In this document: in pieces, positions 16,501-25,129 of the stretch | How the letters are laid out: every line of letters starts with the position of its first letter | How positions within the stretch are numbered: position 1 is the first letter of the stretch | Origin: Chitinophaga oryziterrae | GTDB lineage: Bacteria > Bacteroidota > Bacteroidia > Chitinophagales > Chitinophagaceae | Direction of reading: 5' to 3' | Length of the DNA stretch: 64,000 nucleotides | Assembly (NCBI RefSeq): GCF_009758125.1 | Contig: NZ_WRXO01000003.1 | Span: 1 to 64,000 of the forward strand | Notes under the pieces: generated by a model | What the model was told of the DNA's origin: nothing | What the model saw: the letters and a program-made list of their open reading frames with translations, nothing else | The model's database searches: none | Position numbers and translations under genes: made by a program

Positions 16501-16902
16501 GGTAATAACGGACTGTATGTATCTTCTGAAAACGGGGTAGCTGAAATGACCTGTAACAGAACTTCCATTCAGGGATGGGAAGTATTCAATTATGGTATCG
16601 TAGCTGCCGCTGCTAAAATTGCAGAGGCAAAAGCAGATATCAGCCTGGAAACTTCAACCGGTGTACTTGTTTATCCTAACCCGGTAACAAAGGGTACTAC
16701 CTTAACGGTGAACGTACAGAAATATGATGCTACTGCGCCAGTACAGATATCTATGGTAGATGTGAACAAGAGAGTAGTAGCATATAAGAAAGTAAATGCG
16801 CCTACAGTGTCAGTATCCACAGGTAATGTATCCAGCGGTTTCTATATCATGGTGATCACCAATGGTAAAAACAGCTATACTAAGAAAGTAATAATACAAT
16901 AA
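13576..16902 (+). CDS. Secreted GH5-trefoil-GH18-trefoil hydrolase with T9SS C-terminal domain
   Basis: This 1108-aa modular exoenzyme has an N-terminal signal peptide ending near AFSQ. A GH5 domain (about 41-435) has DLINEPNN with acid/base E265 and VWVGETGE with nucleophile E364. Next comes a three-fold fascin-like beta-trefoil module (about 453-577; [23 protein letters not shown] repeats). A GH18 chitinase domain (about 591-868) has the DGADIDWE motif with E701 as acid. A second trefoil (about 886-1010) and a type IX sorting domain (YPNPV... to KKVIIQ) finish the protein. GH5 plus GH18 on one chain suggests simultaneous attack on beta-glucan and chitin, as in fungal cell walls. The trefoils are probably carbohydrate-binding. 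The GH18, trefoil and tail modules are shared with the next gene, implying module duplication. Confidence 0.9.
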   Translation: MMTCYTNRLRDIPRLARQSFLTCIMLLLALCLGVAPAFSQLTRLHADGKKIVNASGQEVILKGVGLGGWLLQEGYMIKEGYDGYGTQWSIKKRLYDQGQTDAQVEAFYQSWRDNFITKADIDYIASLGFNCVRLPMHYDLFLTSAQRAVRNGVARNNDNYESYVTSLTNWYNGNTLFTDTNLEGFRMADSVLKWAGANNMYVILDLHAAPGGEGSDINIADIFPGHEQGLWTRSIYRDITNRLWQKLSAHYTNNDGVAFYDLINEPNNVPANQTIHDLFERLINSIRALGDTHLLMIEGNGYGNNYNYMEPFTFTNRTNLVYNAHRYGNSTSTTATSGDINQISELGNIVNFRNTNNCPVWVGETGENNNSWLSANIAAMNSLGIGWCHWTYKRTTSGESPALLRINPPTLMDGAGNMAAVLNNIKFANNVKNTSTIAAVAPGTPTNTTAPIGKTIWLRGFNNLYVSSEDGATTGMNCNRTTVQGWEQFLVVDAGNGKIALSNNGKFVSSEDGQQAITCNRATVQGWEAFDWVPTTDGKVFLRGSNGLYVSSENGTQAMTCTRTTPSGWEAFAYGEVSASARVAAAAAASSFKVVGYMPSWQGSADAIQYSKLTHINYAFILPTSTGGLTAVEDANKLRSIITKAHANGVKVEISIGGWNDGNDGAFEAFAANSTYRTNFTNNVLNLINQYGLDGADIDWEYPNAGASANNYVALMTQLSTALHAQGKLLTAAVVGTDGGTILNAVFAQVDFLNLMAYDENDFQHSTYAYGQQSLNYWVGRGLPKEKAILGVPFYAHPSWDNYNVLLQKGADPYADVWNNNGYNGITTIKKKTNFAYDNGGGIMIWELSGDEGTGANSLVSAIHDAIVAKDGGGTTPPPTTTAPIGQTIWLKGNTGQYVSSKGNVSPMYCNAAAVAGWNKFLVTDAGNGKVALSNGGLYVSSENGAASMTCNRTSVQGWEAFDWIVNTDGTISLRGNNGLYVSSENGVAEMTCNRTSIQGWEVFNYGIVAAAAKIAEAKADISLETSTGVLVYPNPVTKGTTLTVNVQKYDATAPVQISMVDVNKRVVAYKKVNAPTVSVSTGNVSSGFYIMVITNGKNSYTKKVIIQ

Positions 16903-16915
16903 GAGTATAGAGGGA

Positions 16916-16976
16916 CTGACCGGATTGCTTCGTCAGGAGTAAACTGTTTACGGCTTTCCGGTCAGGCTCTTTCCTT
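16916..16976 (+). terminator. Probable terminator after the GH5/GH18 gene
   Basis: ctgaccgga (16916-16924) pairs with tccggtcag (16957-16965) across a 32-base loop, followed by a pyrimidine-rich tail. A related ctgacc-centred hairpin follows the next gene, in line with duplication of the gene with its 3' flank. Confidence 0.5.
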
Positions 16977-17019
16977 AGATTAACCATTTAAAAAACAATC
17001 CGGGATAAACCTGTTTTTT

Positions 17020-18657
17020 ATGAAACAAAACCTCTACAGAAACATTGCCTTTCTGTTGCTCCTGATTGCTGTATCCCTGCAATCGTCCGCACAGTTTAAG
17101 GTAATTGGTTATCTCCCTACCTGGGGCGGTACCGTAAGTAATGTTCAATTCGATAAACTCACACATATCAACTATGCATTCCTGATCCCTAATGGCACTG
17201 GTGGTTATACTCCACCAGATGATCCGGGAAGGCTGCAATCGCTCGTTACAGCAGCACATGCTAAAGGTGTAAAAGTGATTATCTCTGTTGGTGGTGGCGG
17301 TGGTGATGTTGGCTTCAGAACAACAGCAGTAAGTGCTACTTACCGCGCTGCATTTGTAACTAACATGCTGAACTTCTGTAACCAGTATAACCTGGATGGT
17401 GTAGACCTCGACTGGGAATATCCCAATGCAGGTGCGCAGGCACAGGGTTTCGTAACACTGATGCAACAACTGGCCAACGCTTTTCACCCACAGGGTAAAT
17501 TAGTAACAGCAGCAGTAATCGGTGATTATGGTGATGATAGCTTCCTGAGTACTTTGTTCCCTATCGCAGACTTCCTGAACATCATGGCATATGATGACAA
17601 CGATTTTCAGCACTCTACCTATGCACTGGCAGTACAGTGTTTAGACTACTGGCTGGGTCGCGGATTACCTAAAGAGAAAGCCGTTCTTGGTGTTCCTTTT
17701 TATGCACATCCTGATTATATCGCTTACAATGATCTGCTGAAGATGGGCGCGGATCCTTATGCCGACGTATTCAATAATAAGTACGGTTATAATGGTATCA
17801 CTACCATCAAAGCTAAAACCAACCTGGCTTACGATCGTGGTGCGGGGATCATGATGTGGGAACTGTCCAACGATGAAGGAACAGGTGCAAACTCACTGGT
17901 AAGCGCTATTCATGAAGTGGTGGCGGCAAGAAGCGGAGATACTACTTCTCATCCTTCTACTGCACCAATTGGTAAAACGATTTGGCTGAAAGGTTTCAAC
18001 GGTCAATACGTTTCTTCTGAAGATGGAGATACTGCCGGTATGAACTGTAACAGGGCTACTGTACAGGGCTGGGAACAGTTTTCTGTAGTTGATGCCGGTA
18101 ACGGTAAAGTAGCGCTCAGCAACCAGGGTTTATATGTTTCTTCAGAGAACGGAACTAAAACCATCACTTGCAACAGGGCTACCATACAAGGCTGGGAAAT
18201 GTTTGACTGGATTACCAATGCAGATGGTACTTTCTCTCTGCGTGGTAACAACGGTAAATACGTTTCTTCAGAAAACGGTACAAAAGCAATGACCTGCAAC
18301 CGTGATGTAGCACAGGGCTGGGAGAATTTCAACTACGGCATCGTAGGAGCTTCTGCTGCGCGTTTGTCTACTGTAGCTGCAAAAACTGAAGCTGTAAGTG
18401 TTGAAACCGGCAAAGGATTATTGCTGTATCCGAACCCTGTTCCAAGAGGGACTGCTATTACCGTGAACATCCGTGATTACAATGCAAATGCACCTGTACA
18501 GGTGTCTATGCTGGATGTAAACAAAAAGACAGTAGTATACCAGAAAGCAAATGCGAAAACAGTTACTGTAGGTACAGAAAAACTGAGCGCAGGCTTCTAT
18601 ATACTCGTTGTTAAAAACGGTAACAGCAATTATACGAAGAAAGTGATTATACAATAA
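17020..18657 (+). CDS. Secreted GH18 chitinase with beta-trefoil module and T9SS C-terminal domain
   Basis: This 545-aa exoenzyme has a signal peptide ending SSAQ. The GH18 domain (about 25-300) has [11 protein letters not shown], giving D129, D131 and catalytic acid E133, and ends with a [17 protein letters not shown] block. A fascin-like trefoil (about 315-440) and a C-terminal type IX sorting domain ending KKVIIQ follow. It hydrolyses beta-1,4 bonds of chitin at or outside the cell surface. Both GH18 and trefoil closely resemble the second half of the preceding protein (shared [25 protein letters not shown] segment), so the two genes are recent tandem relatives. The linker lacks the proline run seen upstream. 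Confidence 0.93.
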   Translation: MKQNLYRNIAFLLLLIAVSLQSSAQFKVIGYLPTWGGTVSNVQFDKLTHINYAFLIPNGTGGYTPPDDPGRLQSLVTAAHAKGVKVIISVGGGGGDVGFRTTAVSATYRAAFVTNMLNFCNQYNLDGVDLDWEYPNAGAQAQGFVTLMQQLANAFHPQGKLVTAAVIGDYGDDSFLSTLFPIADFLNIMAYDDNDFQHSTYALAVQCLDYWLGRGLPKEKAVLGVPFYAHPDYIAYNDLLKMGADPYADVFNNKYGYNGITTIKAKTNLAYDRGAGIMMWELSNDEGTGANSLVSAIHEVVAARSGDTTSHPSTAPIGKTIWLKGFNGQYVSSEDGDTAGMNCNRATVQGWEQFSVVDAGNGKVALSNQGLYVSSENGTKTITCNRATIQGWEMFDWITNADGTFSLRGNNGKYVSSENGTKAMTCNRDVAQGWENFNYGIVGASAARLSTVAAKTEAVSVETGKGLLLYPNPVPRGTAITVNIRDYNANAPVQVSMLDVNKKTVVYQKANAKTVTVGTEKLSAGFYILVVKNGNSNYTKKVIIQ

Positions 18658-18665
18658 ATTGAAGG

Positions 18666-18720
18666 CTGACCAGGATGTGGTAAACAGGAAACCTGACGGC
18701 GGGTCCTGGTCAGTTTTTTC
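18666..18720 (+). terminator. Rho-independent terminator after the GH18 chitinase
   Basis: ctgaccagga (18666-18675) pairs perfectly with tcctggtcag (18704-18713), directly followed by a T6 run. Confidence 0.75.
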
Positions 18721-18812
18721 CCTCAGAATAAACATTAATCAAAAGAAAGATGGATCTCCATATTTCAAATTTTATTCTCAGAATAGCTATTTATTCACTA
18801 ATCAATATCTAA

Positions 18813-20648
18813 ATGAAAAAGAAAAATCTACTTCTTCTGCTGCTGGCGGGTACCTTTTCCACCACTGCCCTGAAAGCCCAGACACCCCCTGCGACCTGGC
18901 AGGAACATTGGTTTGAACATAACCAGTTGTTAACCCGTGTATTTTATGACAATGACCTGGCATTATATTACGACAGTGATGTAAGCAGCTCGGTAACCTG
19001 GCCTCAACAGTATCTTGGAGACGTATGGCGCTATACAAAACGTACGTACGGCTTTTTTGGTGACGATCCACACCTCTTCGCGGTATTCCATACCAACAAG
19101 TACAGCGGCGGACATCCTTCGGGTTATTTCGATGCCAGTCATGATAACAGGGACGTAATTGACGTAGGACCTGGCCCATGGAGTGGAGGCGGCAATGATT
19201 ACGACCTTACCACACACGAAGTGGCACATATCGTGGAAGGAGATTCTAAAAATGCACATGGCTCACCAGCTTTCGGTATCTGGGGAGACAGCAAATGGGC
19301 AGAGATCTTCATCTATGATGTATACGTGAACCTGGGCCGTACCAGCGACGCTACCAGGTGGTATAACCTGATGATGGCCAGCTCGGGTGATAACTTCCCG
19401 AGAGCGGGTACCAAATGGTTCAAAGACTGGTTTTACCCTATTTACAACAGCTATGGCGGTAACAAGGTGCTGAACCGTTACTTCGTATTGCTGTCTACAT
19501 ACTTCCCTAAGAGTGGCTCCGACTACTCCCGCGGACTGAACATGGGCGAATTCGTTCATTTCTGGAGCGCTGCTGCCGGCGTGAATTTAAAGGCACAGGC
19601 AACTACCGCTTTCGGATGGACCGGCGATTATGAATCGCAGTTCGTTGCGGCACAGGCAGCTTTCCCGATCGCGTACGCTACACCTGATCCTATAGTAGTG
19701 AATGCATACCAGGATATCAATTATGGTGGATATGGTGTGGCATTACCTGTGGGTAGCTATAACCTGGCTAAACTGAAGGCATACGGTGCTAAAAACGATG
19801 ATTTTACTTCTCTGAAAGTAGCTGCAGGTTACAAAGTAGTATTATATGCTGATGATAATTTCACCGGTGCAAGTACTACCATCACTTCCGACGTGCCTTT
19901 ACTCGACGTGGCTACCTGGAACGATAAAGTATCTTCCCTCATCATCAGTGCCAATGGTACTGCTCCTGTTAGCACCCTGATACAGGCAGAGAATTATACA
20001 TCTATGGCAGGTGTTATCACAGAAGCTACCACTGATACAGATGGTGGTTCTAATGTAGGTAGTATTGATACCGGCGACTGGTTAGCTTTTAACAGCATCA
20101 ACTTCCCTACATCGGGTACTTATAAAGTAGAATACCGTGTAGCCAGTTTAAATGGCGGCGCTCAGTTGTCACTGGACCTGAATGCAGGTACTACCGTGTT
20201 AGGTTACCTGAACGTGCCTTCAACAGGAGGCTGGCAGAACTGGACCACCATCTCTCATAATGTAACGGTGACTGCCGGTACTTATGCGTTAGGTGTATAT
20301 GCACAAACAGGTGGCTTTAATGTTAACTGGATAAGGATCACTAAAGTGGCGGATGCAGCATCTGCCATTGCAGCAAAAGTAGAGCAGGATGCAAAGGATA
20401 ATGAAGAGCTGGTATTATATCCAAACCCGGTAGCTAAGGAAGGCACATTAACAATAAACGTACCTAAGTACAATGCGGCAGCGCCTGTACAGGTATCCCT
20501 GGTAGATCTGAACAAACGTGTAGTGAGTTACAAGAAAGCAAATGCGAAAACAGTAACACTTTCAACACACAATGTTTCCAGTGGATTCTATGTATTGATT
20601 GTAACCAATGGTACTAAACAGTATACTAAAAAGGTATTGATCCAATAG
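18813..20648 (+). CDS. Secreted HExxH metallopeptidase-like protein with crystallin and CBM6-like modules, T9SS tail
   Basis: This 611-aa protein starts with a signal peptide (KKNLLLLLLAGTFSTTALKA). The catalytic part (about 25-285) contains HEVAH at 135-139 and a downstream WAEIF with E164, a gluzincin-like zinc site. I cannot assign a MEROPS family. A beta/gamma-crystallin-like domain (about 295-385; AYQDINYGGYGVALPVG, LYADDNFTG) is followed by a CBM6-like domain (about 392-510; AENYTSM..., DTGDWLAF, YKVEYRVAS). The type IX sorting domain ends KKVLIQ. It is likely a surface or secreted peptidase anchored to polysaccharide, working with the neighbouring chitinases. It has its own terminator and a separate upstream gap of 155 bases. 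Confidence 0.8.
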   Translation: MKKKNLLLLLLAGTFSTTALKAQTPPATWQEHWFEHNQLLTRVFYDNDLALYYDSDVSSSVTWPQQYLGDVWRYTKRTYGFFGDDPHLFAVFHTNKYSGGHPSGYFDASHDNRDVIDVGPGPWSGGGNDYDLTTHEVAHIVEGDSKNAHGSPAFGIWGDSKWAEIFIYDVYVNLGRTSDATRWYNLMMASSGDNFPRAGTKWFKDWFYPIYNSYGGNKVLNRYFVLLSTYFPKSGSDYSRGLNMGEFVHFWSAAAGVNLKAQATTAFGWTGDYESQFVAAQAAFPIAYATPDPIVVNAYQDINYGGYGVALPVGSYNLAKLKAYGAKNDDFTSLKVAAGYKVVLYADDNFTGASTTITSDVPLLDVATWNDKVSSLIISANGTAPVSTLIQAENYTSMAGVITEATTDTDGGSNVGSIDTGDWLAFNSINFPTSGTYKVEYRVASLNGGAQLSLDLNAGTTVLGYLNVPSTGGWQNWTTISHNVTVTAGTYALGVYAQTGGFNVNWIRITKVADAASAIAAKVEQDAKDNEELVLYPNPVAKEGTLTINVPKYNAAAPVQVSLVDLNKRVVSYKKANAKTVTLSTHNVSSGFYVLIVTNGTKQYTKKVLIQ

Positions 20649-20683
20649 GAGCATTTATGAATAGTTAGGAATAGTTTAATTAG

Positions 20684-20715
20684 AAGGGGCCTTTCAAGGC
20701 CCTTTACTTTTTTTC
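20684..20715 (+). terminator. Rho-independent terminator after the metallopeptidase gene
   Basis: aggggcctt pairs with aaggcccttt around a two-base loop and is followed by a T7 run at 20708-20714. Confidence 0.7.
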
Positions 20716-20721
20716 ATAAAA

Positions 20722-20756
20722 AAACGGTCAGATAGCATTGCGCTATCTGACCGTTT
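20722..20756 (-). terminator. Strong hairpin terminator of the efflux operon (bidirectional)
   Basis: A perfect 15-bp stem (20722-20736 with 20742-20756) has a five-base loop. Read on the minus strand it is followed by a long T run, 17 bases past the last codon of the membrane-fusion gene. On the plus strand it backs up the preceding terminator. Confidence 0.85.
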
Positions 20757-20772
20757 ACTTGTGTGTGCCAGT

Positions 20773-21894
20773 CTACTTATCTAATTTTATGTGCTTCATA
20801 TCAGCGCCATCTCTTATTTCTTCTGATGCTACTGTTACAATAGTATCACCTGCATTCAGATTACCATATACTTCTATTTTACCATCTGCATCATGTCCTG
20901 CCTGTACCAGTACTCTTTCAGCTTTGCCATTTGTTACCCTTACCACAAATACGTTCACTGTTGAATTAACAACGGCTGTTTTAGGTAAAATGAAAGCGCT
21001 GTCTGCTGTGTTCAGCGGGATCTTTACTTCCGCAATCATACCGGGCATCAGTTTCTTGTCATTATTCGGAACGTCCATTTCTATACGCTGAGAACGTAAA
21101 CGAGTATCCATCACACCAGACAAACGGTTCACTTTAGCCGTGAAATTCTGACCGGCATATGCTTTCACCGTAAATCCTACTTCACTGTTATTGGTCAGGT
21201 AGCTGGTATAGGCTTCGGGAACGGAGATCACTAAACGTAATTTCTTCTGTTCCTGTAAAGTGAACAGCGGGAATTCAGATCCCTTGCCTGTAGGGCCTAC
21301 ATAGGCGCCTGCGCTCACGTTCCTTGCACTTACAATACCACTGAATGGCGCTCTTATTTCGAGATAGTTCCTGTTGTCCGTAATCTCTTTATAGGCTGCT
21401 TTGGCAGATTCCAGTTGTGCTGCATCGGATTTCATCCTTGCCTGCGCAATATCCAGGTCGTTTTTGGAAACAGTACCGGGGGTAAGACTGGTTTCATGTA
21501 AACGGTCGTAATTGGCTTTACTGGCCAGGTACACCGCTTCCTGTGATTTCAGCCTGGACTCGGCACCGGACAATTGTGAAGTGATCTCAGGTGCTTCCAT
21601 AGTAGCCAGTAACTGACCTGTGCTAACTTCAGATCCTACATCCACATGCAGTTTCTTCACAAAGCTGCTCACTTTAGCGTATATGTCCACCTGTTGAAAG
21701 GCTACCAGTTCGCCTGGTATCTGCAGGGTAGAAGCCAGCTTACCTTTATGTAATGTAGTAGCAGCTACTGTAATTACTTCCTTGGTAGCGTCTGTATTTT
21801 CCGCCTTTCCTTCTGAATGACCGCAGCTGCTTAACAGCATGACTGCCTGTAGGCCACACACCAATGTGATAGCCAGTGTTTTTGTGTTGTTCAT
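20773..21894 (-). CDS. RND efflux periplasmic adaptor (membrane fusion protein), lipoprotein
   Basis: With the start at 21894 the protein is 373 aa and begins with a lipoprotein signal (MNNTKTLAITLVCG..., lipobox LSSC). A longer open frame to 22044 exists but lies inside the RND gene and would hide the signal. The HlyD-type layout is clear: biotinyl-lipoyl halves (DIYAKVSSFVKKLHVDVGSEV and IRAPFSGIVSARNVSAGAYVG), a coiled-coil hairpin between them, a beta-barrel (NSEVGFTVKAYAG) and a membrane-proximal domain. It links the inner-membrane pump to the TolC-type channel. The ATG comes one base after the stop codon of the pump gene, so the three genes form an operon. Confidence 0.9.
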   Translation of the reverse strand: MNNTKTLAITLVCGLQAVMLLSSCGHSEGKAENTDATKEVITVAATTLHKGKLASTLQIPGELVAFQQVDIYAKVSSFVKKLHVDVGSEVSTGQLLATMEAPEITSQLSGAESRLKSQEAVYLASKANYDRLHETSLTPGTVSKNDLDIAQARMKSDAAQLESAKAAYKEITDNRNYLEIRAPFSGIVSARNVSAGAYVGPTGKGSEFPLFTLQEQKKLRLVISVPEAYTSYLTNNSEVGFTVKAYAGQNFTAKVNRLSGVMDTRLRSQRIEMDVPNNDKKLMPGMIAEVKIPLNTADSAFILPKTAVVNSTVNVFVVRVTNGKAERVLVQAGHDADGKIEVYGNLNAGDTIVTVASEEIRDGADMKHIKLDK

Positions 21895-21895
21895 A

Positions 21896-24800
21896 CTATT
21901 CTTGCAAAGATGGTACATAGTTTTTACTTTCTTTATCTTCCGGATCAAGGGATACGGATTGGGTAGTTGTTTTGCCTTGCGCCCACGCAAATACCAGTGG
22001 TAATATGAAGAGGGTGCTGAAGGTAGAGGCGATAAGGCCTCCAATTACAGCACGTCCCAGCGGGGATGTCTGGTCGCCGGACTCACCCAGGCCACTGGCC
22101 ATCGGGATCATACCTGCTACCATTGCAAGACTGGTCATTAATATCGGACGCAGACGTAATGCTACCGATTCTTTCGCAGATAATAACGCATCCCCGTTAT
22201 GCAGGCGTAAATGCTCTGCATTGGTGATGAGTAATACCGCGTTGGAAATGGATACGCCCACAGACATGATAATACCCATATAAGATTGCAGGTTCAGGGT
22301 AGAGCCGGTGATCGTCAGTAATAACAGTGAACCTAACAGTACTGCCGGTACTGAGGTGAGTACTACCAAAGATACTTTGAACGACTGGAAGTTAGCTGCC
22401 AGCATCAGGAAGATCACGATGATCGCTACCAGCAATCCATCCTGTAAGCTATCCAGTGTGTCTGTCAGGGTCTGACTTAACCCGATCAGCTCCACATTCA
22501 ATCCGCGTGGCAGTTCTCCGAGAGATGCGATCGCTTTGTTCACATCTTTTGTAGCGGTACCAAGATCTATATTATTTGTATTGGCTGTAACAGACAACGT
22601 TGGTAGCGCACCTAAGTTATCCGCTTCACCATAAGTAGTATCGCGTGTAATGGTTGCCACATCTCCCAGCACAGGACGGGCAGAATTTTTCAGCAGAGGA
22701 ATTTCCATCATCGACTGAACATCTGTCATCTTATTCTCCGGGATCTGCACCTGCACACTATAACTCAGGTTCGACTTTTCATCTATCCAGATATTCTTAT
22801 CCGTATAACGGGAAGAAGAAGTAGAGGCAGTCAGTGAACGGGAGATATCATTCAGGTCAACGCCCAGTTGTGCAGCACGTATACGGTCTATCGTTACCTT
22901 GTATGCAGGGTATTTGGTAGACTGTCCCAGTTGCACATCACGCAGGTAAGGGATCTGTTTCAGTTTATCTATTATCTTCTGTGCATACTCTTCATTCACT
23001 TTCTTGTTCCTTCCGGACATCCTCACTTCAACCGGGGTAGGAGAACCCTGGCTCAGGATTTTATCTGTCAGTTCAATAGGTTCAAATGAAGGCTGCACGT
23101 CCGGTTCTACCTCTTTCAGTTTTGCCCTGATCTTATCCTTCAACTGGTCCATATTTACCTTATAGTCTTCTTTCAGCGCTACCTGCATAACAGCTTCCTG
23201 CGGACCTGCCATGAAGAGGTAAATAGGACTGATGGAAAACTGGCCGGGATGTTGGCCCACATAAGAAGAGGTGATAGATACATTCTCCGGTCCTACGATA
23301 TCCCTGATCACCTTCGATGCTGCAATCGTTTTTTCTTCCGTTGTTTCAGCACGTGTACCTTCAGGTGCGCGTAGCCTTAACTGGAACTGACTGCCATTAC
23401 CACGTGGTAGTACGTCGCGCCCGATATTGGACAACAACAGCACTACCAGTCCTAATGCGATAACGATATAGGCAGATACGATGATTTTGCGCGCAGGTAA
23501 GATCCTGTTCATGAAACGCATGAAGCGGTTCCTGAATTTATCGAACAGGGTGATCTTTCCGTCATCATTAAAATCTATTCTTTCTACCAGTTCTTTCTTC
23601 TCATCCCAGGTATCATCTCCTTTATGAGAAACATGCGGATGTGCATGTTTATGTTCCTTCATGATCCAGTTGGCCATGATAGGGACGAACGTTTGTGCCA
23701 GGAAGTAAGAGATCACCATGGCAAAACCGATCGCCAATGCCAGCGGAAGGAACAGTGAACCCGGAATACCTCCCATTGTGAAGGCAGGTGCAAACACCGC
23801 CAGGATACAGAACAGGATCAGTAATTTAGGGAAGGCTATTTCCTTACACGCATCCCAGATGGCCAGCCCCTTGGGCTTGCCCATGTCCAGGTGCTGGTGT
23901 ATATTCTCAATCGTCACCGTACTCTCATCCACCAGGATCCCGATAGCCAGTGCAAGACCACTCAGCGTCATGATGTTGATGGTTTGTCCGGCTACTTTCA
24001 GACACAGTACCGCCGCAATGATAGAGGTGGGGATCGTTAATATTACGATCAGCGCTCCCCTTGGGTCACCAAGGAATAACAACACCATCAGCCCCGTGAG
24101 GATCGCACCAATGGTACCCTCACTGATCAGACTTTTTACAGAGTTGATTACGTATACGGACTGGTCAAATTCATAGGTCAGTTTCACATCTTCCGGCAGT
24201 AATGCCTGGAATTTGGGCATTGCAGCTTTCAGCTTCTGTACCACTTCCCAGGTAGAGGCATCACCGGATTTGGCAATACTCAGGTATACGGACCTTTTAC
24301 CGTTTACCAGTGCATAACCTGCAGTAATGTCCGCCCCATCTTCCACAGTAGCCACATCACGCAGGTAGAGGTTCTGTACGCCACCTTTAAACAGCGGGAT
24401 ATCTTCAAAATCCTTTACTGTCCTGATAGTAGTATTGGCAGGAGTGATATAGTTGATATTACCGATACGCACGTTACCGGAAGGAGAAGTCTGGTTATTC
24501 ACACGGATGGCTTCTACCAGCTGATCTACTGTCATGTTATGTGAGCGCAGCAGTTCAGGATCTGCTTTTACCACCACGGTACGGAGGTTACCACCAAAGG
24601 GCGGAGCAGATACCAGACCAGGGATGGTAGTAAAGGAAGAACGTACATAGGTGTTTGCAAGGTCTAACAGCTCGTTATTGCCACGTTTTTCGCTGCTTAG
24701 TACCAATTCCCCAACGGGAAGGGTAGAGGCGTCAAAACGGATGATAAAGGGCGGTTGTGAGCCAGGCGGGAATATCGCCTGTATACGGTTACAGAAGGCG

Positions 24801-25126
24801 CTTAATTCTGCCTGTGCCTGTGCCATGTTGGTACCCGGATAAAAGTTCACCTTTATCAGGGTAAGGCCCTGTATGTTTTTTGTTTCAATGCTTTTGATCC
24901 CGTTTACATACAGGAGGATGTTGATATACTGCTTACCGAAATAAGCCTCCATCTGTGTAGGCGTGTATCCGCCAAAGGGATGGGCAATGTACATCACCGG
25001 CAGGTCCAGCTTCGGGAATATATCTATTTTGATCGTGCGCACGGCGCTGATGCCGAAAAAGAAAAGTGCGGCCACGATCACGAGTATCGTTATCGGTTTG
25101 CGTAATGCTAGTCTTATCAGGTTCAT
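21896..25126 (-). CDS. RND-family efflux pump, inner-membrane permease (AcrB/HAE1-like)
   Basis: This 1076-aa protein shows the duplicated RND layout: TM1 (KPITILVIVAALFFFGISAV), a large periplasmic porter loop, TM2-TM6 with the proton-relay segment GLALAIGILVDESTVTIENI in TM4, then the same plan repeated (NFQSFKVSLVVLTSVPAVLL; GVSISNAVLLITNAEHLRL). The cytoplasmic loop has an acidic DFNDDGKITLFDKF patch that resembles an EF-hand. It is a proton-driven exporter; substrates could be drugs, bile-like compounds or metals, and the heavy-metal CusA methionines are not evident. It sits between TolC-type and adaptor genes with gaps of only 1-3 bases. Confidence 0.93.
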   Translation of the reverse strand: MNLIRLALRKPITILVIVAALFFFGISAVRTIKIDIFPKLDLPVMYIAHPFGGYTPTQMEAYFGKQYINILLYVNGIKSIETKNIQGLTLIKVNFYPGTNMAQAQAELSAFCNRIQAIFPPGSQPPFIIRFDASTLPVGELVLSSEKRGNNELLDLANTYVRSSFTTIPGLVSAPPFGGNLRTVVVKADPELLRSHNMTVDQLVEAIRVNNQTSPSGNVRIGNINYITPANTTIRTVKDFEDIPLFKGGVQNLYLRDVATVEDGADITAGYALVNGKRSVYLSIAKSGDASTWEVVQKLKAAMPKFQALLPEDVKLTYEFDQSVYVINSVKSLISEGTIGAILTGLMVLLFLGDPRGALIVILTIPTSIIAAVLCLKVAGQTINIMTLSGLALAIGILVDESTVTIENIHQHLDMGKPKGLAIWDACKEIAFPKLLILFCILAVFAPAFTMGGIPGSLFLPLALAIGFAMVISYFLAQTFVPIMANWIMKEHKHAHPHVSHKGDDTWDEKKELVERIDFNDDGKITLFDKFRNRFMRFMNRILPARKIIVSAYIVIALGLVVLLLSNIGRDVLPRGNGSQFQLRLRAPEGTRAETTEEKTIAASKVIRDIVGPENVSITSSYVGQHPGQFSISPIYLFMAGPQEAVMQVALKEDYKVNMDQLKDKIRAKLKEVEPDVQPSFEPIELTDKILSQGSPTPVEVRMSGRNKKVNEEYAQKIIDKLKQIPYLRDVQLGQSTKYPAYKVTIDRIRAAQLGVDLNDISRSLTASTSSSRYTDKNIWIDEKSNLSYSVQVQIPENKMTDVQSMMEIPLLKNSARPVLGDVATITRDTTYGEADNLGALPTLSVTANTNNIDLGTATKDVNKAIASLGELPRGLNVELIGLSQTLTDTLDSLQDGLLVAIIVIFLMLAANFQSFKVSLVVLTSVPAVLLGSLLLLTITGSTLNLQSYMGIIMSVGVSISNAVLLITNAEHLRLHNGDALLSAKESVALRLRPILMTSLAMVAGMIPMASGLGESGDQTSPLGRAVIGGLIASTFSTLFILPLVFAWAQGKTTTQSVSLDPEDKESKNYVPSLQE

Positions 25127-25129
25127 GAA

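Noticed and set aside
21895..22044. Longer start for the membrane-fusion protein
   Set aside because: The extension lies wholly in the RND coding region, and the internal Met is followed by a typical lipoprotein signal.
23540..23580. EF-hand-like acidic patch in the RND pump as a calcium sensor
   Set aside because: The stretch is short, lies in a variable cytoplasmic loop, and lacks a second EF helix that could be recognised.
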